Below are positions 1-12,900 of a DNA stretch of 64,000 nucleotides, one piece after another. Origin of the DNA: Misgurnus anguillicaudatus. Its lineage: Eukaryota; Chordata; Actinopteri; Cypriniformes; Cobitidae. The notes below the pieces were generated by a model, which saw nothing but the letters and a program-made list of their open reading frames with translations, did no database searches and was not told where the DNA came from. The stretch is from the NCBI RefSeq assembly GCF_027580225.2, contig NC_073356.2, positions 14,165,501-14,229,500 on the forward strand. The letters run 5' to 3'. Numbering within the stretch: the first letter of the stretch is position 1; the number at the start of each line of letters is the position of its first letter. Position numbers and translations under genes: made by a program.

Positions 1-3000
1 AAGTCGCGTCGGCAACGTTGGGACGGACTTGATGAAGTCGTGTCGTTTGGCACTTGACTTGACGAAGTCACGTCGGCAACGTTGGGTCGGACTTGATGAA
101 GTCGTGTCGTTTGGCACTTGACTTGACGAAGTCGCATCGGCAATGTTGAGACGGACTTGACAAAGTCGTGTCGACGCATTTGGCACTTGACTTGACGAAG
201 TCGCGTCGGCAACGTTTGGACGGACTTGACGAAGTCGTGTCGACACGTTTGGCACTTGACTTGACAAAGTCACGTCGGCAACGTTGGGACGGACTTGACG
301 AAGTCGTGTTGTTTGGCACATGACTTGACGAAGTCACGTCGGCAACGTTGGGACGGACTTGACGAAGTCGTGTTGTTTGGCACTTGACTTGACGAAGTCA
401 CGTTGGCAACATTGGGACGGACTTGACGAAGTCGTGTCGACACGTTTGGCACTTGACTTGACAAAGTCAAGTCGGCAACGTTGGGACGGACTTGACGAAG
501 TCGTGTCGTTTGGCACTTGACTTGATGAAGTCACGTCGGCAACGTTGGGACGGACTTGATGAAGTCGTGTTGTTTGGCACTTGACTTGACGAAGTCACGT
601 TGGCAACGTTGGGACGGACTTGACTAAGTCGTGTCGACACGTTTGGCACTTGACTTGACAAAGTCAAGTCGGCAACGTTGGGACGGACTTGACGAAGTCG
701 TGTCGTTTGGCACTTGACTTGACAACGTCGCGTCGGCAACATTGGGACGGACTTGACAAAGTCGTGTCGACGCGTTTGGCACTTGACTTGACGAAGTCAC
801 GTCGGCAACGTTGGGACGGACTTGACAAAGTCGTGTCGACGCGTTTGGCACTTGACTTGACGAAGTCGCGTCGGCAACATTGGGACGGAGTTGACGAAGT
901 CGTGTCGATGCGTTTGGCACTTGACTTGACAAAGTCCCGTCGGCAACGTTGGGACGGACTTGACAAAGTCGTGTCGTTTGGCACTTGACTTGACGAAGTC
1001 GCGTCGGCAACGTTGGGACGGACTTGACGAAGTCGTGTCGTTTGGCACTTGACTTGACGAAGTCGCGTCGGCAACGTTGGGACGGACTTGATGAAGTCGT
1101 GTCGTTTGGCACTTGACTTGACGAAGTCGCGTCGGTAACGTTGGGACGGACTTGACGAAGTCGTGTCGACGCATTTTGCACTTGACTTGACGAAGTCGCG
1201 TCCGCAACGTTGGGACGGAATTGACGAAGTCGTGTCGACGCGTTTGGCACTTGACTTCACGAAGTCGCGTCGGCAACGTTGGGATGGACTTGACGAAGTC
1301 GTGTCGTTTGGCACTTGACTTGACGAAGTCGCGTCGGCGCGTTTGGCACTTGACTTGACAAAGTCACGTCGGCAACGTTGGGACGGACTTGACGAAGTCG
1401 TGTCTACACATTTGGCACTTGACTTGACGAAGTTGCGTCGGCAACGTTGGGACGGACTTGACGAAGTTGTGTCAACGCGTTTGGCACTTGACTTGACGAA
1501 GTCGCGTCGGCAACGTTGGGACGGACTTGACGAAGTCGTGTCGTTTGGCACTTGACTTGACGAAGTCGCGTCGGAAACGTTGGGACGGACTTGACAAAGT
1601 CGTGTCGTTTGGCACTTGACTTGACGAAGTCGCGTCGGCAACGTTGGGACGGACTTGACGAAGTCGTGTCGTTTGGCACTTGACTTGACGAAGTCGCGTC
1701 GGCAACGTTGGGACGGACTTGACGAAATCGTGTCGTTTGGCCCTTGACTTGACGAAGTCGCGTCGGCAACGTTGGGACGGACTTGACGAAGTCGTGTCGA
1801 CCTGTTTGGCACTTGACTTGACAAAGTTGCGTCGGCAACGTTGGGACGGACTTGACGAAGTCGTGTCAACACGTTTGGCACTTGACTTGACAAAGTCAGG
1901 TCGGCAACGTTGGGACGGACTTGACGAAGTCGTGTCGTTTGGCACTTGACTTGACGAAGTCGCGTCGGCAACGTTGGGACGGACTTGACGAAGTCGTGTC
2001 GTTTAGCACTTGACTTGACAAAGTCGTGTCGACGCGTTTGGCACTTGCCTTGGCGAAGTCGCATCGGCAACGTTGAGACGGACTTGACAAAGTCGTGTCG
2101 ACACGTTTGGCACTTGACTTGACAAAGTCGCGTCGGCAAAGTTTGGACGGACTTGACGAAGTCGTGTCGTCACGTTTGGCACTTGACTTGACAAAGTCGC
2201 GTCGGCAACGTTGGGACGGACTTGACGAAGTCGTGTCGTTTGGCACTTGACTTGACGAAGTCGTGTCGTTTGGTACTTGACTTGACGAAGTCGCGTCGGC
2301 AACGTTGGGACGGATTTGACGAAGTCGTGTCGACGTGTTTGGCACTTGACTTGACGAAGTCGCGTCGACAACGTTGGGACGGACTTGACGAAGTTGTGTC
2401 GTTTGGCACTTGACTTGACGAAGTCGCGTCGGCAACGTTGGGACGGACTTGACGAAGTCGTGTCGACGCGTTTGGCACTTGACTTGACGAAGTCACGTCT
2501 GCAACGTTGGGACGGACTTGACGAAGTCGTGTCGACATCTTTGGCACTTGACTTGACAAAGTCACGTCGGCAACGTTGAGACGGACTTGACGAAGTCGTG
2601 TCGTTTGGCACTTGACTTGACGAAGTCGCATCGGCAACGTTGAGACGGACTTGACAAAGTCGTGTCGACGCATTTGGCACTTGACTTGACGAAGTTGCGT
2701 CGGCAACGTTGGGACGGACTTGACGAAGTCGTGTCGTTTGGCACTTGACTTGACGAAGTCCCGTCTGCAACGTTGCGACGGACTTGACGAAGTCGTGTCG
2801 ACACCTTTGGCACTTGACTTGACGAAGTCGCGTCGGCAACGTTGGGACGGACTTGATGAAGTCGTGTCGTTTGGCACTTGACTTGACGAAGTCACGTCAG
2901 CAACGTTGGGTCGGACTTGACGAAGTCGTGTCGACGCGTTTGGCACTTGACTTGACGAAGTCGCATCGTCAACGTTGAGACGGACTTGACAAAGTCGTGT

Positions 3001-6000
3001 CGACGCGTTTGGCACTTGACTTGACGAAGTCGCGTCGGCAACGTTTGGACGGACTTGACGAAGTCGTGTCGACACGTTTGGCACTTGACTTGACGAAGTC
3101 ACGTCGGCAACGTTGGGACGGACTTGACGAAGTCATGTCGTTTGGCACTTGACTTGACGAAGTCGCGTCGACAACGTTGGAAGGACTTGACAAAGTCGTG
3201 TCGACGCGTTTGGCAGTAGACTTGACGAAGTCGCCTCTGCAAAGTTTGGACGGACTTGACGAAGTCGTGTCGTTTGGCACTTGACTTGACGAAGTCGCGT
3301 CGGCAACGTTGGGACGGACTTGACGAAGTCGTGTCGACGTGTTTGGCACTTGACTTGACCGAGTCGCGTCGACAACGTTGGGACGGACTTGACGAAGTTG
3401 TGTCGTTTGGCACTTGACTTGACGAAGTCGCGTCGGCAATGTTGGGATGGACTTGACGAAGTCGTGTCGACGCGTTTGGCACTTGACTTGACGAAGTCAC
3501 GTCTGCAACGTTGGGACGGACTTGAAGAAGTCGTGTCGACACCTTTGGCACTTGACTTGACAAAGTCACATCGGCAACGTTGGGACGGACTTGACGAAGT
3601 CGTGTCGTTTGGCACTTGACAAAGTCGCGTCGGTAATGTTGGGACGGACTTGACGAAGTCGTAAAGACGCATTTTGCACTTGACTTGATGAAGTCGCGTC
3701 CGCAACGTTGGGACGGACTTGACGAAGTCGTGTTGACGCGTTTGGCACTTGACTTGACGAAGTCGCATCGGCATTGTTGGGACGGACTTGACAAAGTCGT
3801 GTCGACGCGTTTGGCACTTGACTTGACGAAGTCGCGTAGGCAACGTTGGGACGGACTTGACGAAGTCGTGTCGATGCATTGGCACTTGACTTGACAAAGT
3901 CCCGTCGGCAACGTTGGGACGGACTTGACGAATTCGTGTCGTTTGGCACTTGACTTGACGAAGTTGCGTCGGCAACATTGGGACAGACTTGACGAAGTCG
4001 TGTCGTTTGGCACTTGACTTGACGAAGTCGCGTCGGCAACGTTGGGACGGACTTGACGAAGTCGTGAAGGCGCATTTTGCACTTGACTTGATGAAGTCGC
4101 GTCCGCAACGTTGGGACGGACTTGACGAAGTCGTGTTGACGCGTTTGGCACTTGACTTGACAAAGTCGCATCGGCATTGTTGGGACGGACTTGACAAAGT
4201 CGTGTCGACGCGTTTGGCACTTGACTTGACGAAGTCGCGTAGGCAACGTTGGGACGGACTTGACGAAGTCGTGTCGATGCATTGGCACTTGACTTGACAA
4301 AGTCCCGTCGGCAACGTTGGGACGGACTTGACGAAGTCGTGTTGTTTGGCACTTGACTTGACGAAGTTGCGTCGGCAACGTTGGGACAGACTTGACGAAG
4401 TCGTGTCGTTTGGCACTTGACTTGACGAAGTCGCGTCGGCAACGTTGGGACGGACTTGACGAAGTCGTGTCGTTTGGCACTTGACTTGACAAAGTCGCGT
4501 CGGTAACGTTGGGACGGACTTGACGAAGTCGTGTCGACGCATTTTGCACTTGACTTGTCGAAGTCGCGTTGGCAACGTTGGGACAGACTTGACAAGTCGT
4601 GTCGTTTGGCACTTGACTTGACAAAGTCGCGTCGGCAACGTTGGGACGGACTTGACGAAGTCGTGTCGTTTGGCACTTGACTTGACGAAGTCGCGTCGGC
4701 AACGTTGGGACGGACTTGACGAAGTCGTGTCGACGCATTTGGCACTTGATTTGACGAAGTCGCGTCTGCAACGTTTGGACGGACTTGACGAAGTCGTGTC
4801 GTTTGGCACTTGACTTGACAAAGTCGTGTCAACAACGTTTGGACGGACTTGACAAAGGCGTGTCGGCAATGTTGGGACGGACTTGACGAAGTCGTGTCGG
4901 CAATGTTGGGACGGACTTGACGAAGTCGTGTCGTTTGGCACTTGACTTGACGAAGTCGCGTCGGCAACGTTGGGACGGACTTGATGAAGTCGTGTCGACG
5001 CATTTGGCACTTGATTTGACGAAGTCGCGTCTGCAACGTTAGGACGGACTTGACGAAGTCGTGTCGTTTGGCACTTGACTTGACGAAGTCGCGTCAACAA
5101 CGTTTGGACGGACTTGACAAGGTCGTGTCGGCAATGTTGGGACGGACTTGACGAAGTCGTGTCGTTTGGTACTTGACTTGACGAAGTCGCCTCGGCAACG
5201 TTGGGACGGACTTGACGAAGTTGTGTCGACGTGTTTGGCACTTGACTTGACGAAGTCGCATCGGCAACGTTGAGACGGACTTGACAAAGTCATGTCAACG
5301 CATTTGGCACTTGACTTGACGAAGTCGCGTCGGCAACGTTTTGACGGACTTGACGAAGTCGTGTCGACACGTTTGGCACTTGACTTGACAAAGTCACGTC
5401 GGCAACCTGGGGACGGACTTGACGAAGTCGTGTTGTTTGGCACTTAACTTGACAAAGTCGCGTCGGCAACGATGGGACGGACTTGACGAAGTCGTGTCGT
5501 TTGGCACTTGACTTGACGAAGTCGCGTCTGCAATGTTGGGACGGACTTGACGAAGTCGTGTCGTTTGGCACTTGACTTGACGAAGTCGCGTCGGCAACGT
5601 TGGGACGGACTTGACGAAGTCCTGTCGTTTGGCACTTGACTTGACGAAGTCGCGTCGGCAACGTTGGGACAGACTTGACGAAGTCGTGTCGTTTGGCACT
5701 TGACTTGACGAAGTCACGTCGGCAACGTTGGGACGGACTTGACGAAGTCGTGTCGTTTGGCACTTGACTTGACGAAGTCGCGTCGGCAACGTTGGGAAGG
5801 ACTTGACAAAGTCGTGTCGGCAGGTTTAGCACTTGACTTGATTAAGTCGCGTTGGTAACGTTGGGACGGACTTGACGAAGTCGTGTCGTTTGGCACTTGA
5901 CTTGACGAAGTCACGTCGGCAACGTTAAGTCGGACTTGACAAAGTCGTGTCGTTGCGTTTGGCACTTGACTTGACGAAGTCGCATCTGCAACGTTGAGAC

Positions 6001-6287
6001 GGACTTGACAAAGTCGTGTCGACGCATTTGGCACTTGACTTGACGAAGTCGCGTTGGCAACGTTTGGACGGACTTGACGAAGTCGTGTCGACACATTTGG
6101 CACTTGACTTGACAAAGTCACGTCGGCAACGATGGGACGGACTTGACGAAGTCGTGTCGTTTGGCACTTGACTTGACGAAGTCGCGTCTGCAATGTTGGG
6201 ACGGACTTGACGAAGTCCTGTCGTTTGGCACTTGACTTGACGAAGTCGCGTCGGCAACGTTGGGACGGACTTGACGAAGTCGTGTCG
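1..6287 (+). repeat. Higher-order satellite block, copy A
   Basis: This block is repeated at 9921-16321 with the same order of monomer variants. The offset is 9920 at the left end, about 10171 around 1900-3450, 10102 near 4000 and 10034 from about 4770 onward. The steps are roughly monomer-sized, so whole monomers were gained or lost after duplication. Copy A may continue left of the window. It contains its own 403-bp tandem duplication (about 3620-4430). That sub-block is marked by a one-base deletion in the GATGCATTGGCAC variant. Confidence 0.85.
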
Positions 6288-6839
6288 ACGCGTTTGGCAC
6301 TTGACTTGACGAAGTCATGTCTGCAACGTTGGGACGGACTTGACGAAGTCGTGTCGACACCTTTGGCACTTGACTTGACAAAGTCACGTCAGCAACGTTG
6401 GGACGGACTTGACGAAGTCGTGTCGTGTGGCACTTGACTTGACGAAGTCGCGTCGACGTGTTTGGCACTTGACTTGACGAAGTCGCGTCGACAATGTTGG
6501 GACGGACTTGACGAAGTCGTGTCGACGCGTTTGGCACTTGACTTGATGAAGTTCTGTCGTTTGGCACTTGACTTGACGATGTCGCGTCGGCAATGTTGGG
6601 ACGGACTTGACGAAGTCGTGTCGACGTGTTTGGCACTTGACTTGACGAAGTCGCGTCGGCAACGTTGGGACGGACTTGACGAAGTCGTGTCGACGCGTTT
6701 GGCACTTGACATAAGGAAGTCAAGTCTGCAACTTTGGGACGGACTTGACGAAGTCGTGTCGACACCTTTGGCACTTGACTTGACAAAGTCACGTCAGCAA
6801 CGTTGGGACGGACTTGACGAAGTCGTGTCGTTTGGCACT

Positions 6840-9800
6840 TGACTTGACGAAGTCGCGTCGGCAACGTTGGGACGGACTTGATGAAGTCGTGTCGTTTGGT
6901 ACTTGACTTGACGAAGTCACGTTGGCAACGTTGGGACGGACTTGACGAAGTCGTGTTGTTTGGCACTTGACTTGACGAAGTCACGTCGGCAACGTTGGGA
7001 CGGACTTGACGAAGTCGTGTCGACACGTTTGGCACTTGACTTGACAAAGTCACGTCGGCAACGTTGGGACGGACTTGACGAAGTCGTGTTGTTTGGCACT
7101 TGACTTGACAACGTCGCGTCGGCAACGTTGGGACGGACTTGACGAAGTCGCATCGGCGCGTTTGGCAGTAGACTTGACGAAGTCGCCTCTGCAACTTTGG
7201 GACGGACTTGACGAAGTCGTGTCGTTTGGCACTTGACTTGACAAAGTCGCGTCGGCAACGTTGGGACGGACTTGACGAAATCGTGTCGTTTGGCCCTTGA
7301 CTTGACGAAGTCGCGTCGGCAACGTTGGGACGGACTTGACGAAGTCGTGTCGACGTGTTTGGCACTTGACTTGACAAAGTTGCGTCGGCAACGTTGGGAC
7401 GGACTTGACGAAGTCGTGTCGACACGTTTGGCACTTGACTTGACAAAGTCAGGTCGGCAACGTTGGGACGGACTTGACGAAGTCGTGTCGTTTGGCACTT
7501 GACTTGACGAAGTCGCGTCGGCAACGTTGGGACGGACTTGACGAAGTCGTGTCGTTTAGCACTTGACTTGATGAAGTCGTGTCGACGCATTTGGCACTTG
7601 ACTTGACGAAGTCGCATCGGCAACGTTGAGACGGACTTGACAAAGTCGTGTCAACACGTTTGGCACTTGACTTGACGAAGTCGCGTCGGCAACGTTTGGA
7701 CAGACTTGACGAAGTCGTGTCGACACGTTTGGCATTTGACTTGACAAAGTCGCGTCGGCAACGTTGGGACGTACTTGACGAAGTCGTGTCGTTTGGCACT
7801 TGACTTGACGAAGTCGTGTCGTTTGGTACTTGACTTGACAAAGTCGCGTCGGCAACGTTGGGACGGACTTGACGAAGTCGTGTCGACGTGTTTGGCACTT
7901 GACTTGACGAAGTCGCGTCGACAACGTTGGGACGGACTTGACAAAGTCGTGTCGACACCTTTGGCACTTGACTTGACAAAGTCACGTCAGCAACGTTGGG
8001 ACGGACTTGACGAAGTCGTGTCGTTTGGCACTTGACTTGACGAAGTCGCGTCGACGCATTTGGCACTTGACTTGACGAAGTCGCGTCGGCAACGTTGGGA
8101 CGGACTTGACGAAGTCGTGTCGACGCGTTTGGCACTTGACTTGACGAAGTCGCGTCGGCAACGTTGGGACGGACTTGACGAAGTCGTGTTGTTTGGCACT
8201 TGACTTGACAACGTCGCGTCGGCAACGTTGGGACGGACTTGACGAAGTCGTGTCGTTTGGCACTTGACTTGACGAAGTCGCGTCGGCAACGTTGGGACGG
8301 ACTTGATGAAGTCGTGTCGTTTGGTACTTGACTTGACGAAGTCACGTTGGCAACGTTGGGACGGACTTGACGAAGTCGTGTTGTTTGGCACTTGACTTGA
8401 CGAAGTCACGTCGGCAACGTTGGGACGGACTTGACGAAGTCGTGTTGACACGTTTGGCACTTGACTTGACAAAGTCACGTCAGCAACGTTGGGACGGACT
8501 TGACGAAGTCGTGTCGTTTGGCACTTGACTTGACGAAGTCGCGTCGGCAACGTTGGGACGGACTTGATGAAGTCGTGTCGTTTGGTACTTGACTTGACGA
8601 AGTCACGTTGGCAACGTTGGGACGGACTTGACGAAGTCGTGTTGTTTGGCACTTGACTTGACGAAGTCACGTCGGCAACGTTGGGACGGACTTGACGAAG
8701 TCGTGTCGACACGTTTGGCACTTGACTTGACAAAGTCACGTCGGCAACGTTGGGACGGACTTGACGAAGTCGTGTTGTTTGGCACTTGACTTGACAACGT
8801 CGCGTCGGCAACGTTGGGACGGACTTGACGAAGTCGCATCGGCGCGTTTGGCAGTAGACTTGACGAAGTCGCCTCTGCAACTTTGGGACGGACTTGACGA
8901 AGTCGTGGTGTTTGGCACTTGACTTGACGAAGTCGCGTCGGAAACGTTGGGACGGACTTGACAAAGTCCTGTCATTTGGCACTTGACTTGACGAAGTCGC
9001 GTCGGCAACGTTGGGACGGACTTGACGAAGTCGTGTCGTTTGGCACTTGACTTGACAAAGTCGCGTCGGCAACGTTGGGACGGAATTGACGAAATCGTGT
9101 CGTTTGGCCCTTGACTTGACGAAGTCGCGTCGGCAACGTTGGGACGGACTTGACGAAGTCGTGTCGACGTGTTTGGCACTTGACTTGACAAAGTTGCGTC
9201 GGCAACGTTGGGACGGACCTGACGAAGTCGTGTCGACACGTTTGGCACTTGACTTGACAAAGTCAGGTCGGCAACGTTGGGACGGACTTGACGAAGTCGT
9301 GTCGTTTGGCACTTGACTTGACGAAGTCGCGTCGGCAACGTTGGGACGGACTTGACGAAGTCGTGTCGTTTAGCACTTGACTTGACGAAGTCGTGTCGAC
9401 GCGTTTGGCACTTGACTTGACGAAGTCACATCGGCAACGTTGAGACGGACTTGACAAAGTCATGTCAACGCGTTTGGCACTTGACTTGACGAAGTCGCGT
9501 CGGCAACGTTTGGACAGACTTGACGAAGTCGTGTCGACACGTTTGGCATTTGACTTGACAAAGTCGCGTCGGCAACGTTGGGACGTACTTAACGAAGTCG
9601 TGTCGTTTGGCACTTGACTTGACGAAGTCGTGTCGTTTGGTACTTGACTTGACAAAGTCGCGTCGACAACGTTGGGACGGACTTGACGAAGTCGTGTCGT
9701 TTGGCACTTGACTTGACAAAGTCGCGTCGGCAACGTTGGGACGGACTTGACGAAGTCGTGTCGACGCGTTTGGCACTTGACTTGACGAAGTCACGTCTGC

Positions 9801-9920
9801 AACGTTGGGACGGACTTGACGAAGTCGTGTCGACACCTTTGGCACTTGACTTGACAAAGTCACGTCGGCAACGTTGGGACGGACTTGACGAAGTCGTGTC
9901 GTTTGGCACTTGACTTGACG
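6840..9920 (+). repeat. Satellite segment with internal 1.7-1.8 kb duplication
   Basis: Monomers from about 6840 recur at an offset of 1686 and, after a two-monomer shift (128 bp), at 1814. For example the CAGTAG variant at 7166 matches 8852, and the GGCCCTTG variant near 7292 matches 9106. The same GGCCCTTG variant also occurs near 1739, showing that this segment shares ancestry with copy A at a 5.55-kb distance. Confidence 0.75.
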
Positions 9921-12900
9921 AAGTCGCGTCGGCAACGTTGGGACGGACTTGATGAAGTCGTGTCGTTTGGCACTTGACTTGACGAAGTCACGTCGGCAAC
10001 GTTGGGTCGGACTTGATGAAGTCGTGTTGTTTGGCACTTGACTTGACGAAGTCGCATCGGCAATGTTGAGACGGACTTGACAAAGTCGTGTCGACGCATT
10101 TGGCACTTGACTTGACGAAGTCGCGTCGGCAACGTTTGGACGGACTTGACGAAGTCGTGTCGACACGTTTGGCACTTGACTTGACAAAGTCACGTCGGCA
10201 ACGTTGGGACGGACTTGACGAAGTCGTGTTGTTTGGCACATGACTTGACGAAGTCACGTCGGCAACGTTGGGACGGACTTGACGAAGTCGTGTTGTTTGG
10301 CACTTGACTTGACGAAGTCACGTTGGCAACGTTGGGACGGACTTGACGAAGTCGTGTCGACACGTTTGGCACTTGACTTGACAAAGTCAAGTCGGCAACG
10401 TTGGGACGGACTTGACGAAGTCGTGTCGTTTGGCACTTGACTTGACGAAGTCACGTCGGCAACGTTGGGACGGACTTGACGAAGTCGTGTTGTTTGGCAC
10501 TTGACTTGACGAAGTCACGTTGGCAACGTTGGGACGGACTTGACTAAGTCGTGTCGACACGTTTGGCACTTGACTTGACAAAGTCAAGTCGGCAACGTTG
10601 GGACGGACTTGACGAAGTCGTGTCGTTTGGCACTTGACTTGACAACGTCGCGTCGGCAACATTGGGACGGACTTGACAAAGTCGTGTCGACGCGTTTGGC
10701 ACTTGACTTGACGAAGTCGCGTCGGCAACGTTGGGACGGACTTGACAAAGTCGTGTCGACGCGTTTGGCACTTGACTTGACGAAGTCGCGTCGGCAACAT
10801 TGGGACGGACTTGATGAAGTCGTGTTGTTTGGCACTTGACTTGACAAAGTCCCGTCGGCAACGTTGGGACGGACTTGACAAAGTCGTGTCGTTTGGCACT
10901 TGACTTGACGAAGTCGCGTCGGCAACGTTGGGACGGACTTGACGAAGTCGTGTCGTTTGGCACTTGACTTGACGAAGTCGCGTCGGCAACGTTGGGACGG
11001 ACTTGATGAAGTCGTGTCGTTTGGCACTTGACTTGACGAAGTCGCGTCGGTAACGTTGGGACGGACTTGACGAAGTCGTGTCGACGCATTTTGCACTTGA
11101 CTTGACGAAGTCGCGTCGGCAACGTTGGGACGGACTTGATGAAGTCGTGTTGTTTGGCACTTGACTTGACAAAGTCCCGTCGGCAACGTTGGGACGGACT
11201 TGACAAAGTCGTGTCGTTTGGCACTTGACTTGACGAAGTCGCGTCGGCAACGTTGGGACGGACTTGACGAAGTCGTGTCGTTTGGCACTTGACTTGACGA
11301 AGTCGCGTCGGCAACGTTGGGACGGACTTGATGAAGTCGTGTCGTTTGGCACTTGACTTGACGAAGTCGCGTCGGTAACGTTGGGACGGACTTGACGAAG
11401 TCGTGTCGACGCATTTTGCACTTGACTTGACGAAGTCGCGTCCGCAACGTTGGGACGGACTTGACGAAGTCGTGTCGACGCGTTTGGCACTTGACTTCAC
11501 GAAGTCGCGTCGGCAACGTTGGGATGGACTTGACGAAGTCGTGTCGTTTGGCACTTGACTTGACGAAGTCGCGTCGGCGCGTTTGGCAGTAGACTTGATG
11601 AAGTCGCCTCTGCAACTTTGGGACGGACTTGACGAAGTCGTGTCTACACATTTGGCACTTGACTTGACGAAGTTGCGTCGGCAACGTTGGGACGGACTTG
11701 ACGAAGTTGTGTCAACGCGTTTGGCACTTGACTTGACGAAGTCGCCTCTGCAACTTTGGGACGGACTTGACGAAGTCGTGGTGTTTGGCACTTGACTTGA
11801 CGAAGTCGCGTCGGAAACGTTGGGACGGACTTGACAAAGTCGTGTCGTTTGGCACTTGACTTGACGAAGTCGCGTCGGCAACGTTGGGACGGACTTGACG
11901 AAGTCGTGTCGTTTGGCACTTGACTTGACAAAGTCGCGTCGGCAACGTTGGGACGGACTTGACGAAATCGTGTCGTTTGGCCCTTGACTTGACGAAGTCG
12001 CGTCGGCAACGTTGGGACGGACTTGACGAAGTCGTGTCAACACGTTTGGCACTTGACTTGACAAAGTCAGGTCGGCAACGTTGGGACGGACTTGACGAAG
12101 TCGTGTCGTTTGGCACTTGACTTGACGAAGTCGCGTCGGCAACGTTGGGACGGACTTGACGAAGTCGTGTCGTTTAGCACTTGACTTGACAAAGTCGTGT
12201 CGACGCGTTTGGCACTTGACTTGGCGAAGTCGCATCGGCAACGTTGAGACGGACTTGACAAAGTCGTGTCGACACGTTTGGCACTTGACTTGACAAAGTC
12301 GCGTCGGCAAAGTTTGGACGGACTTGACGAAGTCGTGTCGTCACGTTTGGCACTTGACTTGACAAAGTCGCGTCGGCAACGTTGGGACGGACTTGACGAA
12401 GTCGTGTCGTTTGGCACTTGACTTGACGAAGTTGTGTCGTTTGGTACTTGACTTGACGAAGTCGCGTCGGCAACGTTGGGACGGACTTGACGAAGTCGTG
12501 TCGACGTGTTTGGCACTTGACTTGACGAAGTCGCGTCGACAACGTTGGGACGGACTTGACGAAGTTGTGTCGTTTGGCACTTGACTTGACGAAGTCGCGT
12601 CGGCAACGTTGGGACGGACTTGACGAAGTCGTGTCGACGCGTTTGGCACTTGACTTGACGAAGTCACGTCTGCAACGTTGGGACGGACTTGACGAAGTCG
12701 TGTCGACATCTTTGGCACTTGACTTGACAAAGTCACGTCGGCAACGTTGAGACGGACTTGACGAAGTCGTGTCGTTTGGCACTTGACTTGACGAAGTCGC
12801 ATCGGCAACGTTGAGACGGACTTGACAAAGTCGTGTCGACGCATTTGGCACTTGACTTGACGAAGTTGCGTCGGCAACGTTGGGACGGACTTGACGAAGT

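Noticed and set aside
664..5241. Long minus-strand open frames of 491, 645 and 702 codons
   Set aside because: They lie wholly in the satellite, encode only the monomer in shifting frames, and have overlapping open frames in other registers and on the other strand.
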